The notes under the pieces: generated by a model
Told to the model about the DNA's origin: nothing
What the model saw: the letters and a program-made list of their open reading frames with translations, nothing else
Databases searched by the model: none
Program-made: the position numbers and the translations under genes
In this document: positions 24,464 to 33,078 of the stretch, piece by piece
Numbering within the stretch: position 1 is the first letter of the stretch
How the letters are laid out: each line of letters starts with the position of its first letter
Assembly: GCA_937883755.1 (NCBI GenBank)
Contig: CAKZYA010000001.1
Location: 215,050-279,049 of the forward strand
DNA: 64,000 nt
Direction of reading: 5' to 3'
DNA from: an uncultured Flammeovirgaceae bacterium
GTDB taxonomy: Bacteria > Bacteroidota > Bacteroidia > Cytophagales > Cyclobacteriaceae

Positions 24464-25564
24464 TTAGTCGGAATCTACCGGAAGGCCTTTGTTCCAGCGA
24501 TAAATAATATCCTGAGCCGGTTTATTCTGAGGAGTGAAACGACTGTTATTGACTCCTCCGGATCGGTCATGCGGAATGCTCCACTTCCAGAGAAAACCAC
24601 CTGCGTACCAAGGTTCGGAGTTGAAGGTTTCGTAAAAAGCATCGTAGGCAGTACGTTGAGCCCACATGTCAGTAGTCAACTCACTCTCGTTCATGTTCCA
24701 GTGTTCCCCCGCACTGTGAATCATACTACGGTAGCCGTATTCGGTAAATAGCAACGGACGATCATGGGATTGGCTAAGCTTAGCTAATTCTTGCTTGATG
24801 GGCTTCCATCCCCTCACAAGTTCCTCTTTAGAAGGTTTCGCCTTTTCCGAAAGCGGAAAATATCCATCGACTCCAATATAGTCCAGGTCTTGCCAGAAGG
24901 TGACGTTGTGGTAGTTGTCCCAATTAGCGGCGTAGGTCAACTGACCACTGTATACCTCGCGTATATCGCGAATGAGGGATTGCCAAAACTGCGGACGCTG
25001 GCGGACAGAGTGCCGCACTTCGGTGCCAATGCAGAATATCTCAGCTGATAGAGAATCAGCTAAAGTGGCAAAGGCTAGTACATACTCGCGGTAATCTTTT
25101 TCCCAGGCTGCCCAGGCTTCGGGGGTTTGTAAATCAAAATCACCCGGCCAACCTTGGTTCTTTACCCAAAGGTGAGGCTTTACCATTACCTTCATCCCCT
25201 TGGCATGTGCCATTTCTATGCAGTGAGCAATACCCGTTAGGCTCTCACCCCAGTAGTAATATTTTTTTTCGGCCTGCCACCGCACAAATGTCTCGCCCGG
25301 AATGCTAAACGCATACGGAACCAGGGCTACCCAGTTAAAACCTAGTGTGTCTATTGGTCCTAGCTCATGAGATTTAAACGGATCGCGGGGACCTTCCAGG
25401 TTAATACCTCTGATAAGATCGGTTCGGTGTGGCTGACGGGACTGTTCGGAACGGGCTTGGCCACAGCGAGTGAGTAGCCCTATTATTAAACTACCTATTA
25501 TGAGCCATGAGCTCCAGAAGAGAATAATACTTGGTAAGCGATACTGTATCATGGTCTTTTCCAA
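24464..25564 (-). CDS. GH113-like glycoside hydrolase (putative beta-mannanase), exported
   Basis: A 366-residue TIM-barrel glycosidase of clan GH-A type. After an N-terminal membrane segment (possible lipobox LLTRC, Cys34, with an unusual Arg at -1) the barrel starts at RGINLEGPRDPF. The probable acid/base is Glu182 in FCIGTEV and the nucleophile Glu275 in LLFTEYGYRS, as in GH113 beta-1,4-mannanases. The tryptophan-rich barrel end GGFLWKWSIPHD also fits. The substrate could be mannan or another beta-glycan. It lies 55 bases upstream of the TlpA-like gene in the same direction. An alternative ATG is four codons in. Confidence 0.82.
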   Translation of the reverse strand: MEKTMIQYRLPSIILFWSSWLIIGSLIIGLLTRCGQARSEQSRQPHRTDLIRGINLEGPRDPFKSHELGPIDTLGFNWVALVPYAFSIPGETFVRWQAEKKYYYWGESLTGIAHCIEMAHAKGMKVMVKPHLWVKNQGWPGDFDLQTPEAWAAWEKDYREYVLAFATLADSLSAEIFCIGTEVRHSVRQRPQFWQSLIRDIREVYSGQLTYAANWDNYHNVTFWQDLDYIGVDGYFPLSEKAKPSKEELVRGWKPIKQELAKLSQSHDRPLLFTEYGYRSMIHSAGEHWNMNESELTTDMWAQRTAYDAFYETFNSEPWYAGGFLWKWSIPHDRSGGVNNSRFTPQNKPAQDIIYRWNKGLPVDSD

Positions 25565-25849
25565 TATAGCAACAATAACTGGTCTAAGCCACCTTCTTGA
25601 GCCATTCTACTCTGTAGAAACTAGCGATACTCGACATTGTTATGCGGAAAATCTCCCTACGTTCTGTTTGGAAAAAGGGGAAGGAAAGCGAGAAACAAGT
25701 GCCGAGGTTATAATACATACGCTCCAAGTAATGTATGGGTTCAATACTATTAAGGCCCGCTGTAGAACAGGGGCTAGGGGGATTGGCTGAGGAAGTGTGT
25801 GATCAATCCAAGCATTATTATGTAAACATATAATGCTAAAGCTTGTCTG

Positions 25850-26806
25850 TTACAGTCCAGCACTAGGGTCTTCCTTAGGGCTGAACATACCCAAATTACG
25901 ACGGGTTTCGGATTTGCCTTCCTGGGCATTGTAGTAAATCCGCTGAGTAGGGTAGGCGAAGTCAATATCTTCCTGCTGAGCGAAGGTGGTGAGAATATCT
26001 TCCCAGATTTTATGCTCGGTTGTCCGGCGTTTGCGGGGGTCGCAGAGATAGCGCATGGTAAGGGAGACTCCGTTTTCAATCACGCGGGTGTAGACAATAG
26101 GGGTGAGGTTGGTATAAAATATTAAGTATTGCTTAGAAGCGTCCATCAACCGTTTAGCTGCCGAGCGGGTGAGCTGGTCGGCATGCGTATGTACTACGTC
26201 TTCCAGAATGGTTTTGGCTTTCTTCCAGTTGCTTTCAAAGGTAACGCGCACCTCAATCTCATTCCAAATGTGGTGAAATCCCTGGGTAAAGTTTGCCTGG
26301 GGCTCTTTAAATACTCTACCATTGGGAATATGAATAATCCGCCCAGTACTCTGGTCGGCATCTACCCAGTTACCAATCTCATTGATGGTGAATTGGTAGA
26401 ACCGTATATCAATTACATCGCCGGCATGTTCACCCACCTGGATACGATCGCCTACCTCGAAGGGGCGGCGAATTAGTATAAACAACCACCCGGCTATGTT
26501 AGCGATAGGATCTTGCAGAGCGATGGCCAACCCCGCACCTACTAAACCAAAGAACGTAGCTAATGACCCTACACTTTCTATCCAGATTGAACCAATAATA
26601 ATTGCCAACAGGGCATTAGTAACGTTCTTTACTCCGTTACGCCAATAGTAGCGGTCTTTAGGGTTCTTTACCCCTCGGAAGATGAGCTTTAATCCAAAGA
26701 ATCGGAGCAACCACAAACTAAGAATTACTAGTAGCGAGTAGGCCAGTTTGAGTTGTATAGTCTGGCTAACCATCCAGTTTTCAGCAATCCACTCCGAAAT
26801 ATTCAT
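25850..26806 (-). CDS. MscS family small-conductance mechanosensitive channel
   Basis: A 318-residue membrane protein. Three or four membrane segments fill residues about 18-130. The pore-lining helix carries the Gly/Ala pattern LVGAGLAIALQDPIANIAG, followed by the MscS beta domain (PFEVGDRIQVGEHAGDV) and the alpha/beta domain. The C-terminal tail after about 300 is short. These channels release solutes on hypo-osmotic shock. The gene stands alone between non-coding stretches of about 285 bases (downstream) and 531 bases (upstream). Confidence 0.93.
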   Translation of the reverse strand: MNISEWIAENWMVSQTIQLKLAYSLLVILSLWLLRFFGLKLIFRGVKNPKDRYYWRNGVKNVTNALLAIIIGSIWIESVGSLATFFGLVGAGLAIALQDPIANIAGWLFILIRRPFEVGDRIQVGEHAGDVIDIRFYQFTINEIGNWVDADQSTGRIIHIPNGRVFKEPQANFTQGFHHIWNEIEVRVTFESNWKKAKTILEDVVHTHADQLTRSAAKRLMDASKQYLIFYTNLTPIVYTRVIENGVSLTMRYLCDPRKRRTTEHKIWEDILTTFAQQEDIDFAYPTQRIYYNAQEGKSETRRNLGMFSPKEDPSAGL

Positions 26807-27337
26807 GTAAGTTCTGGTTGCGGCGGTGTATACTTAGCTAATGCCTACAAAAATCAAAGGGAAAACGGTAGAAAGCAACTACCTGACGCTATTTTCTACT
26901 GTTGCCTATGAAGGAAACATGAATACGCGTATATGATAAAGCGGCAATAGAGCTTTTCATAAAAGACTTATCATTGCAAAATATGCACATTTCTGCTTGT
27001 TCATTTTTGTCTGTGATACCCTGTCCCGGTCGGACACAAAAACAAACCGCAGCAGTGGCCGCTAAAAAAGTCAACCGGGTTGCCAGGTGAAAAAATCAAT
27101 GCGGATCTTCGTGGCGCGATCTTGCCAGACCGGGTCATCCCAGCTTCTTCCCATAAGTCTAGCGCACACCTCTGAATTTTCCAGCCAATGCACTGTTATC
27201 AAATAAATTCTGTGAGATATGATTTTGTGATCAGGGTGTATATCAGAAGAAATGTGGGTAGCATTTATGGGGTGTCTTGACTACAGAAAAAGTATATTGC
27301 GTGGGATTATACTTTTCCTAATCTAGAATATACACCT
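26807..27337. other. long divergent intergenic region
   Basis: These 531 bases separate the leftward MscS gene from the rightward sulfatase gene. Only short open frames occur (the longest, 61 codons at 26889-27074, has no coding character). An AT-rich stretch near 27275-27315 with TTGAC and TATACTTT may hold the sulfatase promoter, but spacing does not match the consensus. I see no RNA gene or repeat. Confidence 0.4.
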
Positions 27338-28717
27338 ATGCCTCAGTTATTCCTTATTTTTTCAACTATTCTACTGATTTTAACTTCAGTGGCTCGTGCC
27401 CAGAATCAGTCTCGCCCTAATGTTTTGCTAATTTTCACTGATGACCAAGGATCGCTGGATATGAACTGTTACGGTTCAGAAGATTTACAAACGCCCTATA
27501 TGGATGCGTTGGCAGCTGCAGGAGTGAGATTTACCCAATTTTATTCTGCCGCTCCAGTGTGTTCTCCCTCGCGGGCAGGTTTGCTCACTGGGCGTACTCC
27601 GCTGCGGGCGGGATTACCGGGTAACGTTCCCATTCCATTCCATCGGGAAGGAGCGGGTTTGCCCACCGAGGAAGTAACCATTGCCGAAATGCTCAAGGAT
27701 GGTGGTTATAAAACCGGGCATGTTGGTAAGTGGCATTTAGGGCACAGTCCTGAGAAACAACCTACCGGGCAGGGCTTTGACTACAGCTTTGGCCATATGG
27801 TGGGCTGTATTGATAACTATAGTCATTTCTTCTATTGGGACGGACCCAACCAGCACGACTTGTGGCGGAATGGGGAAGAAGTATACTACCCCGGTCAGTT
27901 TTTTCCAGATTTAATGGTAGAAGAAGCTAATCAGTTCTTAGAGCAAAATCAGGATACTACTTTCTTTTTGTACTGGGCTATCAACGTCCCTCACTATCCC
28001 TACCAAGGTTCTCCCGAATGGCTGGAAACCTACGCTGATTTACCCTCACCCCGGCGAGAATACGCTGCTTTTGTCTCAACAATGGATGAAAAAATTGGCG
28101 CAGTGCTAGATAAATTGGATCAGCTAGGATTACGCGAGAATACACTAGTTATTTTTCAGTCTGATCACGGGCATTCGGTAGAAGAACGCGCTATGTTTGG
28201 TGGTGGAAACGCTGGAGAATACCGAGGAGCCAAGTTCAGTTTGTTTGAGGGTGGCATCCGAGTTCCCGCTATTGCCAGTTGGCCGGGCGTATTACCTGAG
28301 GGAGAAGTGCGCAATCAACTGGCAGTGGGTACCGATTGGCTACCCACCATTGCTGATTTATGCGAAGTAGCCCATCCGCAGACCGTGCTAGATGGGAAAA
28401 GCTTAGCGCCGCTGCTTCGGGATGCTTCCCTAGCTTCGCCCCACGAAACTGTCTATTGGCAAATTGGCCGTGATGAAAGCAGCCATTGGGCAGTCCGACA
28501 AGGAAATTGGAAGCTTATTGGTCGCCCCCGTGATCCAGTACAGCCGGATCGTCTCACCGTAGCTGATAGCTTGTTTTTATCTAACTTGTCAGAAGATATT
28601 TCGGAATCAACGAATTTGGCTAGCCAGCACCCGCAAAAAATGGAGGAACTCCGCCAGTTGTATCAGCAGTGGTTGGATGAGGTTATGCAGGAAAATCAGC
28701 TTAGAAATTATGAGTAA
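27338..28717 (+). CDS. secreted type I sulfatase (formylglycine-dependent)
   Basis: A 459-residue exported arylsulfatase-family enzyme (signal peptide cleaved near VARA|Q). The metal-binding TDDQG is at Asp35-Asp36. The formylglycine site is CSPSRAGLLTGR with Cys75, which must be oxidised by an anaerobic or aerobic maturase encoded elsewhere. HVGKWHLGH gives further active-site Lys and His, and QSDHGHS the metal-binding Asp and His. The overall pattern resembles N-acetylgalactosamine-6-sulfatase-like members of family S1. It removes sulfate from a carbohydrate, probably of algal or animal origin. A second sulfatase gene follows after 120 bases. Confidence 0.93.
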   Translation: MPQLFLIFSTILLILTSVARAQNQSRPNVLLIFTDDQGSLDMNCYGSEDLQTPYMDALAAAGVRFTQFYSAAPVCSPSRAGLLTGRTPLRAGLPGNVPIPFHREGAGLPTEEVTIAEMLKDGGYKTGHVGKWHLGHSPEKQPTGQGFDYSFGHMVGCIDNYSHFFYWDGPNQHDLWRNGEEVYYPGQFFPDLMVEEANQFLEQNQDTTFFLYWAINVPHYPYQGSPEWLETYADLPSPRREYAAFVSTMDEKIGAVLDKLDQLGLRENTLVIFQSDHGHSVEERAMFGGGNAGEYRGAKFSLFEGGIRVPAIASWPGVLPEGEVRNQLAVGTDWLPTIADLCEVAHPQTVLDGKSLAPLLRDASLASPHETVYWQIGRDESSHWAVRQGNWKLIGRPRDPVQPDRLTVADSLFLSNLSEDISESTNLASQHPQKMEELRQLYQQWLDEVMQENQLRNYE

Positions 28718-28837
28718 TGACTACGGAGTCGTAAACCGCATTTGTATAGATCGGAAATCAAAAATATTAGCTTATATCAGCAGAGGTTAGTATTGTAGCA
28801 CTCTTACCCACAGTACTACACCACAAAACCAGTAAAA

Positions 28838-30334
28838 ATGACCGCCTTACTTTCGCCTAACCGCCATTACTATCTTCTTATTGTGGGTGTTCTTAGTATA
28901 TCCTTTTACTCCTGTAAACCCGAACGCCCTAATCTTATTCTGATTATTGCCGATGATATGGCCTGGGACGACTATGGTGCGTATGGACACCCTACCATTC
29001 GAACTCCGTATTTGGACACATTAGCTCAGCAGGGTATACGATTTGATCAGGCGCTCCTAACAATTAGTTCGTGTAGTCCGAGCCGTGCCAGTATCATTAC
29101 CGGCAAATATCCGCACAGTACCGATGCAGAACAATTACACTGGCCCTTACCCGCTGATCAGATAACATTTGTAGAGAAATTAAGAGCCGCTGGCTACTGG
29201 ACCGGGCAAGCAGGCAAGTGGCATCTGGGTGAGGCTATCAAAGATCGATTTGATAAAGTGATGGATGTGTCTACTTCCGGCTTTCAGTTGCCTTCAGGAG
29301 GAAAGGCGATGGTACAGCAGGAAAATGAAAGTGGTTGTGAGGATTGGATAAATATTCTCAATGCCAGATCAAAGGATACTCCATTCTTTCTCTGGTTGGC
29401 AGCTTTAGACCCTCACCGAGACTATAAACCGAATAGCATTGCCCAGCCTCACACCTCTACGGACGTTATCGTTCCTCCCTATTTGCCAGATACTCCGGAA
29501 GTGCGTAAAGACTTAGCGCTGTACTATGATGAAATTAGTCGGCTGGACGCATTTGTTGGGGAATTACTCCAGGAACTAGACCGTCAGGGAATTGCTGAAA
29601 ACACACTAATTTTATTCATCAGCGATAATGGTCGTCCGTTTCCTCGGGATAAAACCACTTTATACGACAGCGGTATTAAAACTCCTTGGGTTATTCGGTG
29701 GCCCGGTCAGGTAGTTCCTGGCTCTGTATGTCAATCCTTAGTCAGTTCTCTCGATATTGCCCCTACCTTTCTCAAATTAGCTGGGCTAAAGCCAGATCAA
29801 ACATTTCAGGGTAAAGATTTTTCTCCGTTGCTATCGCAGCCAAGTCAGCCAATACAGGAATTCATTTACGCCGAAGATCACTGGCATGACTTTGAGGACT
29901 ACACTCGCGCCGTACGTACCGAGCAATTCAAGTACATTCGCAATTTTTACGAAGATTTACCTAATACTCCTTCCGCTGATATCCTACGCAGCTCTACCTT
30001 TCAAGTAATGAAACAGCTTCGAGAGGTCGATAGCCTTAATACAGCTCAGTTAGCTTGCTTTGTATCCCCTCGCCCCTCAGAAGAACTGTATGATGTAGAG
30101 CAAGACCCCTACGAGCTTACTAATCTTGCCGGAAATTCTGAGTATGCAGAAATACTTGATGATATGCGAAAAAAGATGGAGCAGGTACGCCAGCAAACCC
30201 AAGATCGTTTACCTACTCAGCGAACACCCGATGAATTTGATCGAGATACTGGTCAGCCTAATGAATACCGAATCCGGCCACGTCCTTCAAAAGCTGAAAT
30301 GCAGAAGGTAATATCACCAACTAATCTTATGTAA
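28838..30334 (+). CDS. type I sulfatase (heparan-N-sulfatase-like), probably exported
   Basis: A 498-residue family S1 sulfatase clearly different from the one upstream. The N terminus is hydrophobic and ends in SFYSC (Cys26), a weak lipobox. Metal ligands lie in IIADDMAWDD. The formylglycine site is CSPSRASIITGK with Cys79. GKWHLGE and SDNGRPF supply other active-site residues. The overall order resembles sulfamidase-like sulfatases. The C-terminal 100 residues hold the usual small domain (EELYDVEQDPYELTNLAG). The pair of different sulfatases suggests attack on more than one sulfate position of a glycan. Confidence 0.92.
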   Translation: MTALLSPNRHYYLLIVGVLSISFYSCKPERPNLILIIADDMAWDDYGAYGHPTIRTPYLDTLAQQGIRFDQALLTISSCSPSRASIITGKYPHSTDAEQLHWPLPADQITFVEKLRAAGYWTGQAGKWHLGEAIKDRFDKVMDVSTSGFQLPSGGKAMVQQENESGCEDWINILNARSKDTPFFLWLAALDPHRDYKPNSIAQPHTSTDVIVPPYLPDTPEVRKDLALYYDEISRLDAFVGELLQELDRQGIAENTLILFISDNGRPFPRDKTTLYDSGIKTPWVIRWPGQVVPGSVCQSLVSSLDIAPTFLKLAGLKPDQTFQGKDFSPLLSQPSQPIQEFIYAEDHWHDFEDYTRAVRTEQFKYIRNFYEDLPNTPSADILRSSTFQVMKQLREVDSLNTAQLACFVSPRPSEELYDVEQDPYELTNLAGNSEYAEILDDMRKKMEQVRQQTQDRLPTQRTPDEFDRDTGQPNEYRIRPRPSKAEMQKVISPTNLM

Positions 30335-30362
30335 TCAAATTGTCAGCACTACGTAATATAAC

Positions 30363-30390
30363 TATAGCCCTACTATTATAGCCCTACTAT
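30363..30390. repeat. perfect tandem duplication, 14 bp x 2
   Basis: TATAGCCCTACTAT occurs twice in direct succession (30363-30376 and 30377-30390) just after the second sulfatase gene. Only two copies are present. Confidence 0.9.
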
Positions 30391-30500
30391 TTTTGAGAGC
30401 AAGTACGGAGGTTTCAGCAGCTATTTGGACTAAATTGCGAGGAGGCTGGAAAGGAAAGCGAACTCAGAAATTGTGAATGGTAATTTAAATAGACCTACTT

Positions 30501-32996
30501 ATGAACCGGATACGTCTATTTCAGTTGGCTTTACTCTTGCTGGTGGGCTCTTTAGGTATGCAACCACCCCCCGATAGGTCGTTGAGTCAGAAGATTAGTG
30601 AGCAACTGACCAAGTATACCAATACCCTTCGGCAGGAGAAACTATACATCCACTTTGATAAACCTTATTACAGTGCGGGTGAGTCAATTTGGTTTAAAAC
30701 CTATTTAGTAGATGCCACTACTCATCTTCCTCAACCCCTCAGCCGATTGGCTTATGTAGAGCTGATTGATCCTGATGGTGAGATTATCAGTCGTCGCAAT
30801 CTGGAAATTACCGAGAGCGGTGCTGCCGGAGACTTTTCTCTTAGTGATACGCTACCCGTAGGTAACTATACTGTGCGAGCCTACACCAACTGGATGCGTA
30901 ATTTTGATGAGGATTACTTTTTCCAAAAGTCATTCCCCATCGGTAGTATCGACAGTACGGCCTTAGTAGAGAATATTCGTCGGGAGGAACAAGTAGTACA
31001 AGAAAGCTTTGTCTTCCAACAAGGTCAACCACCAGTTGATCTTCAGTTTTTTCCGGAGGGCGGGGAGCTTGTAAATGGCCTAGCCAGCATGGTGGCTTTT
31101 AAAGCCACTGGGCCTGATGGTCACGGATTAGCTGTACAAGGTCGTATTATTGATCAATATCAACAGACCGTAGCTACTTTTGAAAGTAAGCAGTTTGGTA
31201 TGGGGCGTTTTGTGCTTAAACCTTCGGCTGATAATACGTATCAGGCTGAAATAGAGGTAGCCGGAGTTCCACTTACCTTCCCTTTGCCTAAAGCGCGAGA
31301 ATACGGCTATGTAATAAGGTCTTTTCCTAGCTATCGCTCAGAAAATGTCAAGGTTATTGTGGAAAGCCGAGGAGATGAAGGTGTAAACGGTGGAGTGTTG
31401 ATTGGCCATCAGCGAGGTATTCCCTTTGCTTCTATTGTTGTGGGAGTGGAAGAGCCTTATTTCATTGCTGAAATAGCTAAGACGAAGTTTCCAAGTGGTA
31501 TTTGTCATCTTACCTTCTTTGATAAAACTGGTAAACCGCAGTGTGAGCGTTTAGTATTTGTTAACTACCCCTCAGATTTACCTAAACTGGCTATTGAGAG
31601 TGATCAGGCTAGTTATACTACTCGCAAAAAAGCAGCTCTTCGCTTGATGTTAAAAGGTAAAAACCAGCAACCATTGTCGGCGTTTGCTTCGCTCACCATT
31701 ACGAACCCCAATCAAATTAGCTATCCCGAAGAACACGAGACTATTGTGAGCAACTTACTGCTTACCTCTGACCTAAGGGGAACCATTGAGCAGCCTCAGT
31801 ATTATTTTAATAATCGGACGGCAGAGTCCTACCAAGCGCTAGACAACCTAATGTTGACCCAAGGCTGGCGCAGATTCACCTGGGATGATGTGCTGGTGGA
31901 TAGTCTTACTACTGCAAAATATATAGCAGAGCGAGGATTTCAAATAAGGGGGCAAATGGTACGCTACTATAATCGTGACCAACCCGTGAGTGGTCCGATT
32001 ACTATGATGGTGATGGATAGTTCTATTTTTATGGCCGAGGGAAAGACCAATGAAAACGGACAGTTTGCCTTCGTTGACAATCAGTTCCGAGATACAACCG
32101 AGCTTGTTATTCAGGCTCGGCGGGTTAAGGGCAAGAAAGAAAAATTAAAAAACGATGTCTATATTGATTTAGAACTACTCAAAGAACCACCTGTTAAGCA
32201 ACTGCGAAGCCCCGATCAATCAGTATGGCTAGCAATGATGGCTAATTACTTAGATCAGCAAGAGAAAATCAGTCAGATTGACGATGCTTATAACTTTGAT
32301 GAGAAAACCATAGTGTTGGAGGGCATAGAAATAAAGGGACGTAAGGACGATTTTAATGATCCGTTTCGTGATGCTGATCGAATGTATGGCGAGCCAGATA
32401 ATAGAATCATACTGGACTCAATTCCGGGCGGTGCTAGTGCACTGTCAATCTTTGACTTATTACGAAGAGTACCAGGAGTACAGGTTTTTGGTGCATTTCC
32501 CAACGAGACAGCAATCATACGACGAGGCCCAATAGGTGATGAAGCCTTTTACCTATTAGACGGTGTTCCAGCTGATGCCGAGCTAATTAACAATATAAAT
32601 GTCAATGATGTATACTACATTGATGTACTGAAGGGACCCTCAGCAGCCATCTTTGGCAGCCGAGGAGCTGGTGGAGCCATTGCCGTGTATACCAGGCGAG
32701 GGGCAGGTGTGCCAGTAACCACTGAGCGGTTAGGAATTATCAATATTACCCACCCTGGCTACTACCAAGCCCGTGAGTTTTATACTCCCCGCTACAATAC
32801 TAAAAAGCCCGAACACGTAAAGCCCGACTTCCGCTCTACTTTGCATTGGGAGCCAAACATTGTATTTGATGAGGAAGGTACTGCTCAGGTGGAGTTTTAT
32901 ACCTCCGATGAAAAGGCTACGTTTGATGTACGAATAGAAGGAATTAATGCTTTCGGCCAGCCATTCGCCCAGCAGCACTCTATTGTGGTAGAGTAA
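30501..32996 (+). CDS. MG2-domain and TonB-plug protein without a beta-barrel
   Basis: An 831-residue exported protein (N-terminal hydrophobic segment). Residues about 40-160 form an MG2/macroglobulin-like domain (LYIHFDKPYYSAGESIWFKT, TVRAYTNWMRN). Further beta-sandwich domains follow to about 600. Residues about 620-735 are a TonB-receptor plug with LEGIEIKGR, DLLRRVPGVQVFG and LKGPSAAIFGSRGAGG. The barrel that normally follows is missing; instead about 90 residues with an Ig-like strand pattern close the protein. Such MG2-plug proteins recur in Bacteroidota; their role (perhaps docking to a SusC-like barrel or an envelope adhesin/protease inhibitor) is not known to me. Confidence 0.85.
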   Translation: MNRIRLFQLALLLLVGSLGMQPPPDRSLSQKISEQLTKYTNTLRQEKLYIHFDKPYYSAGESIWFKTYLVDATTHLPQPLSRLAYVELIDPDGEIISRRNLEITESGAAGDFSLSDTLPVGNYTVRAYTNWMRNFDEDYFFQKSFPIGSIDSTALVENIRREEQVVQESFVFQQGQPPVDLQFFPEGGELVNGLASMVAFKATGPDGHGLAVQGRIIDQYQQTVATFESKQFGMGRFVLKPSADNTYQAEIEVAGVPLTFPLPKAREYGYVIRSFPSYRSENVKVIVESRGDEGVNGGVLIGHQRGIPFASIVVGVEEPYFIAEIAKTKFPSGICHLTFFDKTGKPQCERLVFVNYPSDLPKLAIESDQASYTTRKKAALRLMLKGKNQQPLSAFASLTITNPNQISYPEEHETIVSNLLLTSDLRGTIEQPQYYFNNRTAESYQALDNLMLTQGWRRFTWDDVLVDSLTTAKYIAERGFQIRGQMVRYYNRDQPVSGPITMMVMDSSIFMAEGKTNENGQFAFVDNQFRDTTELVIQARRVKGKKEKLKNDVYIDLELLKEPPVKQLRSPDQSVWLAMMANYLDQQEKISQIDDAYNFDEKTIVLEGIEIKGRKDDFNDPFRDADRMYGEPDNRIILDSIPGGASALSIFDLLRRVPGVQVFGAFPNETAIIRRGPIGDEAFYLLDGVPADAELINNINVNDVYYIDVLKGPSAAIFGSRGAGGAIAVYTRRGAGVPVTTERLGIINITHPGYYQAREFYTPRYNTKKPEHVKPDFRSTLHWEPNIVFDEEGTAQVEFYTSDEKATFDVRIEGINAFGQPFAQQHSIVVE

Positions 32997-33000
32997 ACAA

Positions 33001-33078
33001 GCACTAGAGTGTCTGGGTGCTCGAGATTATTTGGCTCGTTTCATGAGCACAAGAACACCCGAGCACTTGAACACTTCT
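33001..33078. repeat. octad-periodic imperfect palindrome
   Basis: This lies between convergent genes. The right arm reads in exact 8-base steps GAGCACAA, GAACACCC, GAGCACTT, GAACACTT (from 33045). The left arm, read on the other strand, gives GAGCACCC, AGACACTC, TAGTGCTT. GTGCTC (33017-33022) pairs perfectly with GAGCAC (33045-33050). The design matches the heptad elements at 10563, 15880 and 23211, but unit and period differ. Confidence 0.65.

Noticed and set aside
25774..26079. 101-codon leftward frame overlapping the MscS gene end
   Set aside because: Different frame within a clear mechanosensitive channel gene; composition reflects the real frame.
26889..27074. 61-codon leftward frame in the MscS-sulfatase gap
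   Set aside because: Cys-rich, no family, no promoter box, no conservation evidence; more likely chance.
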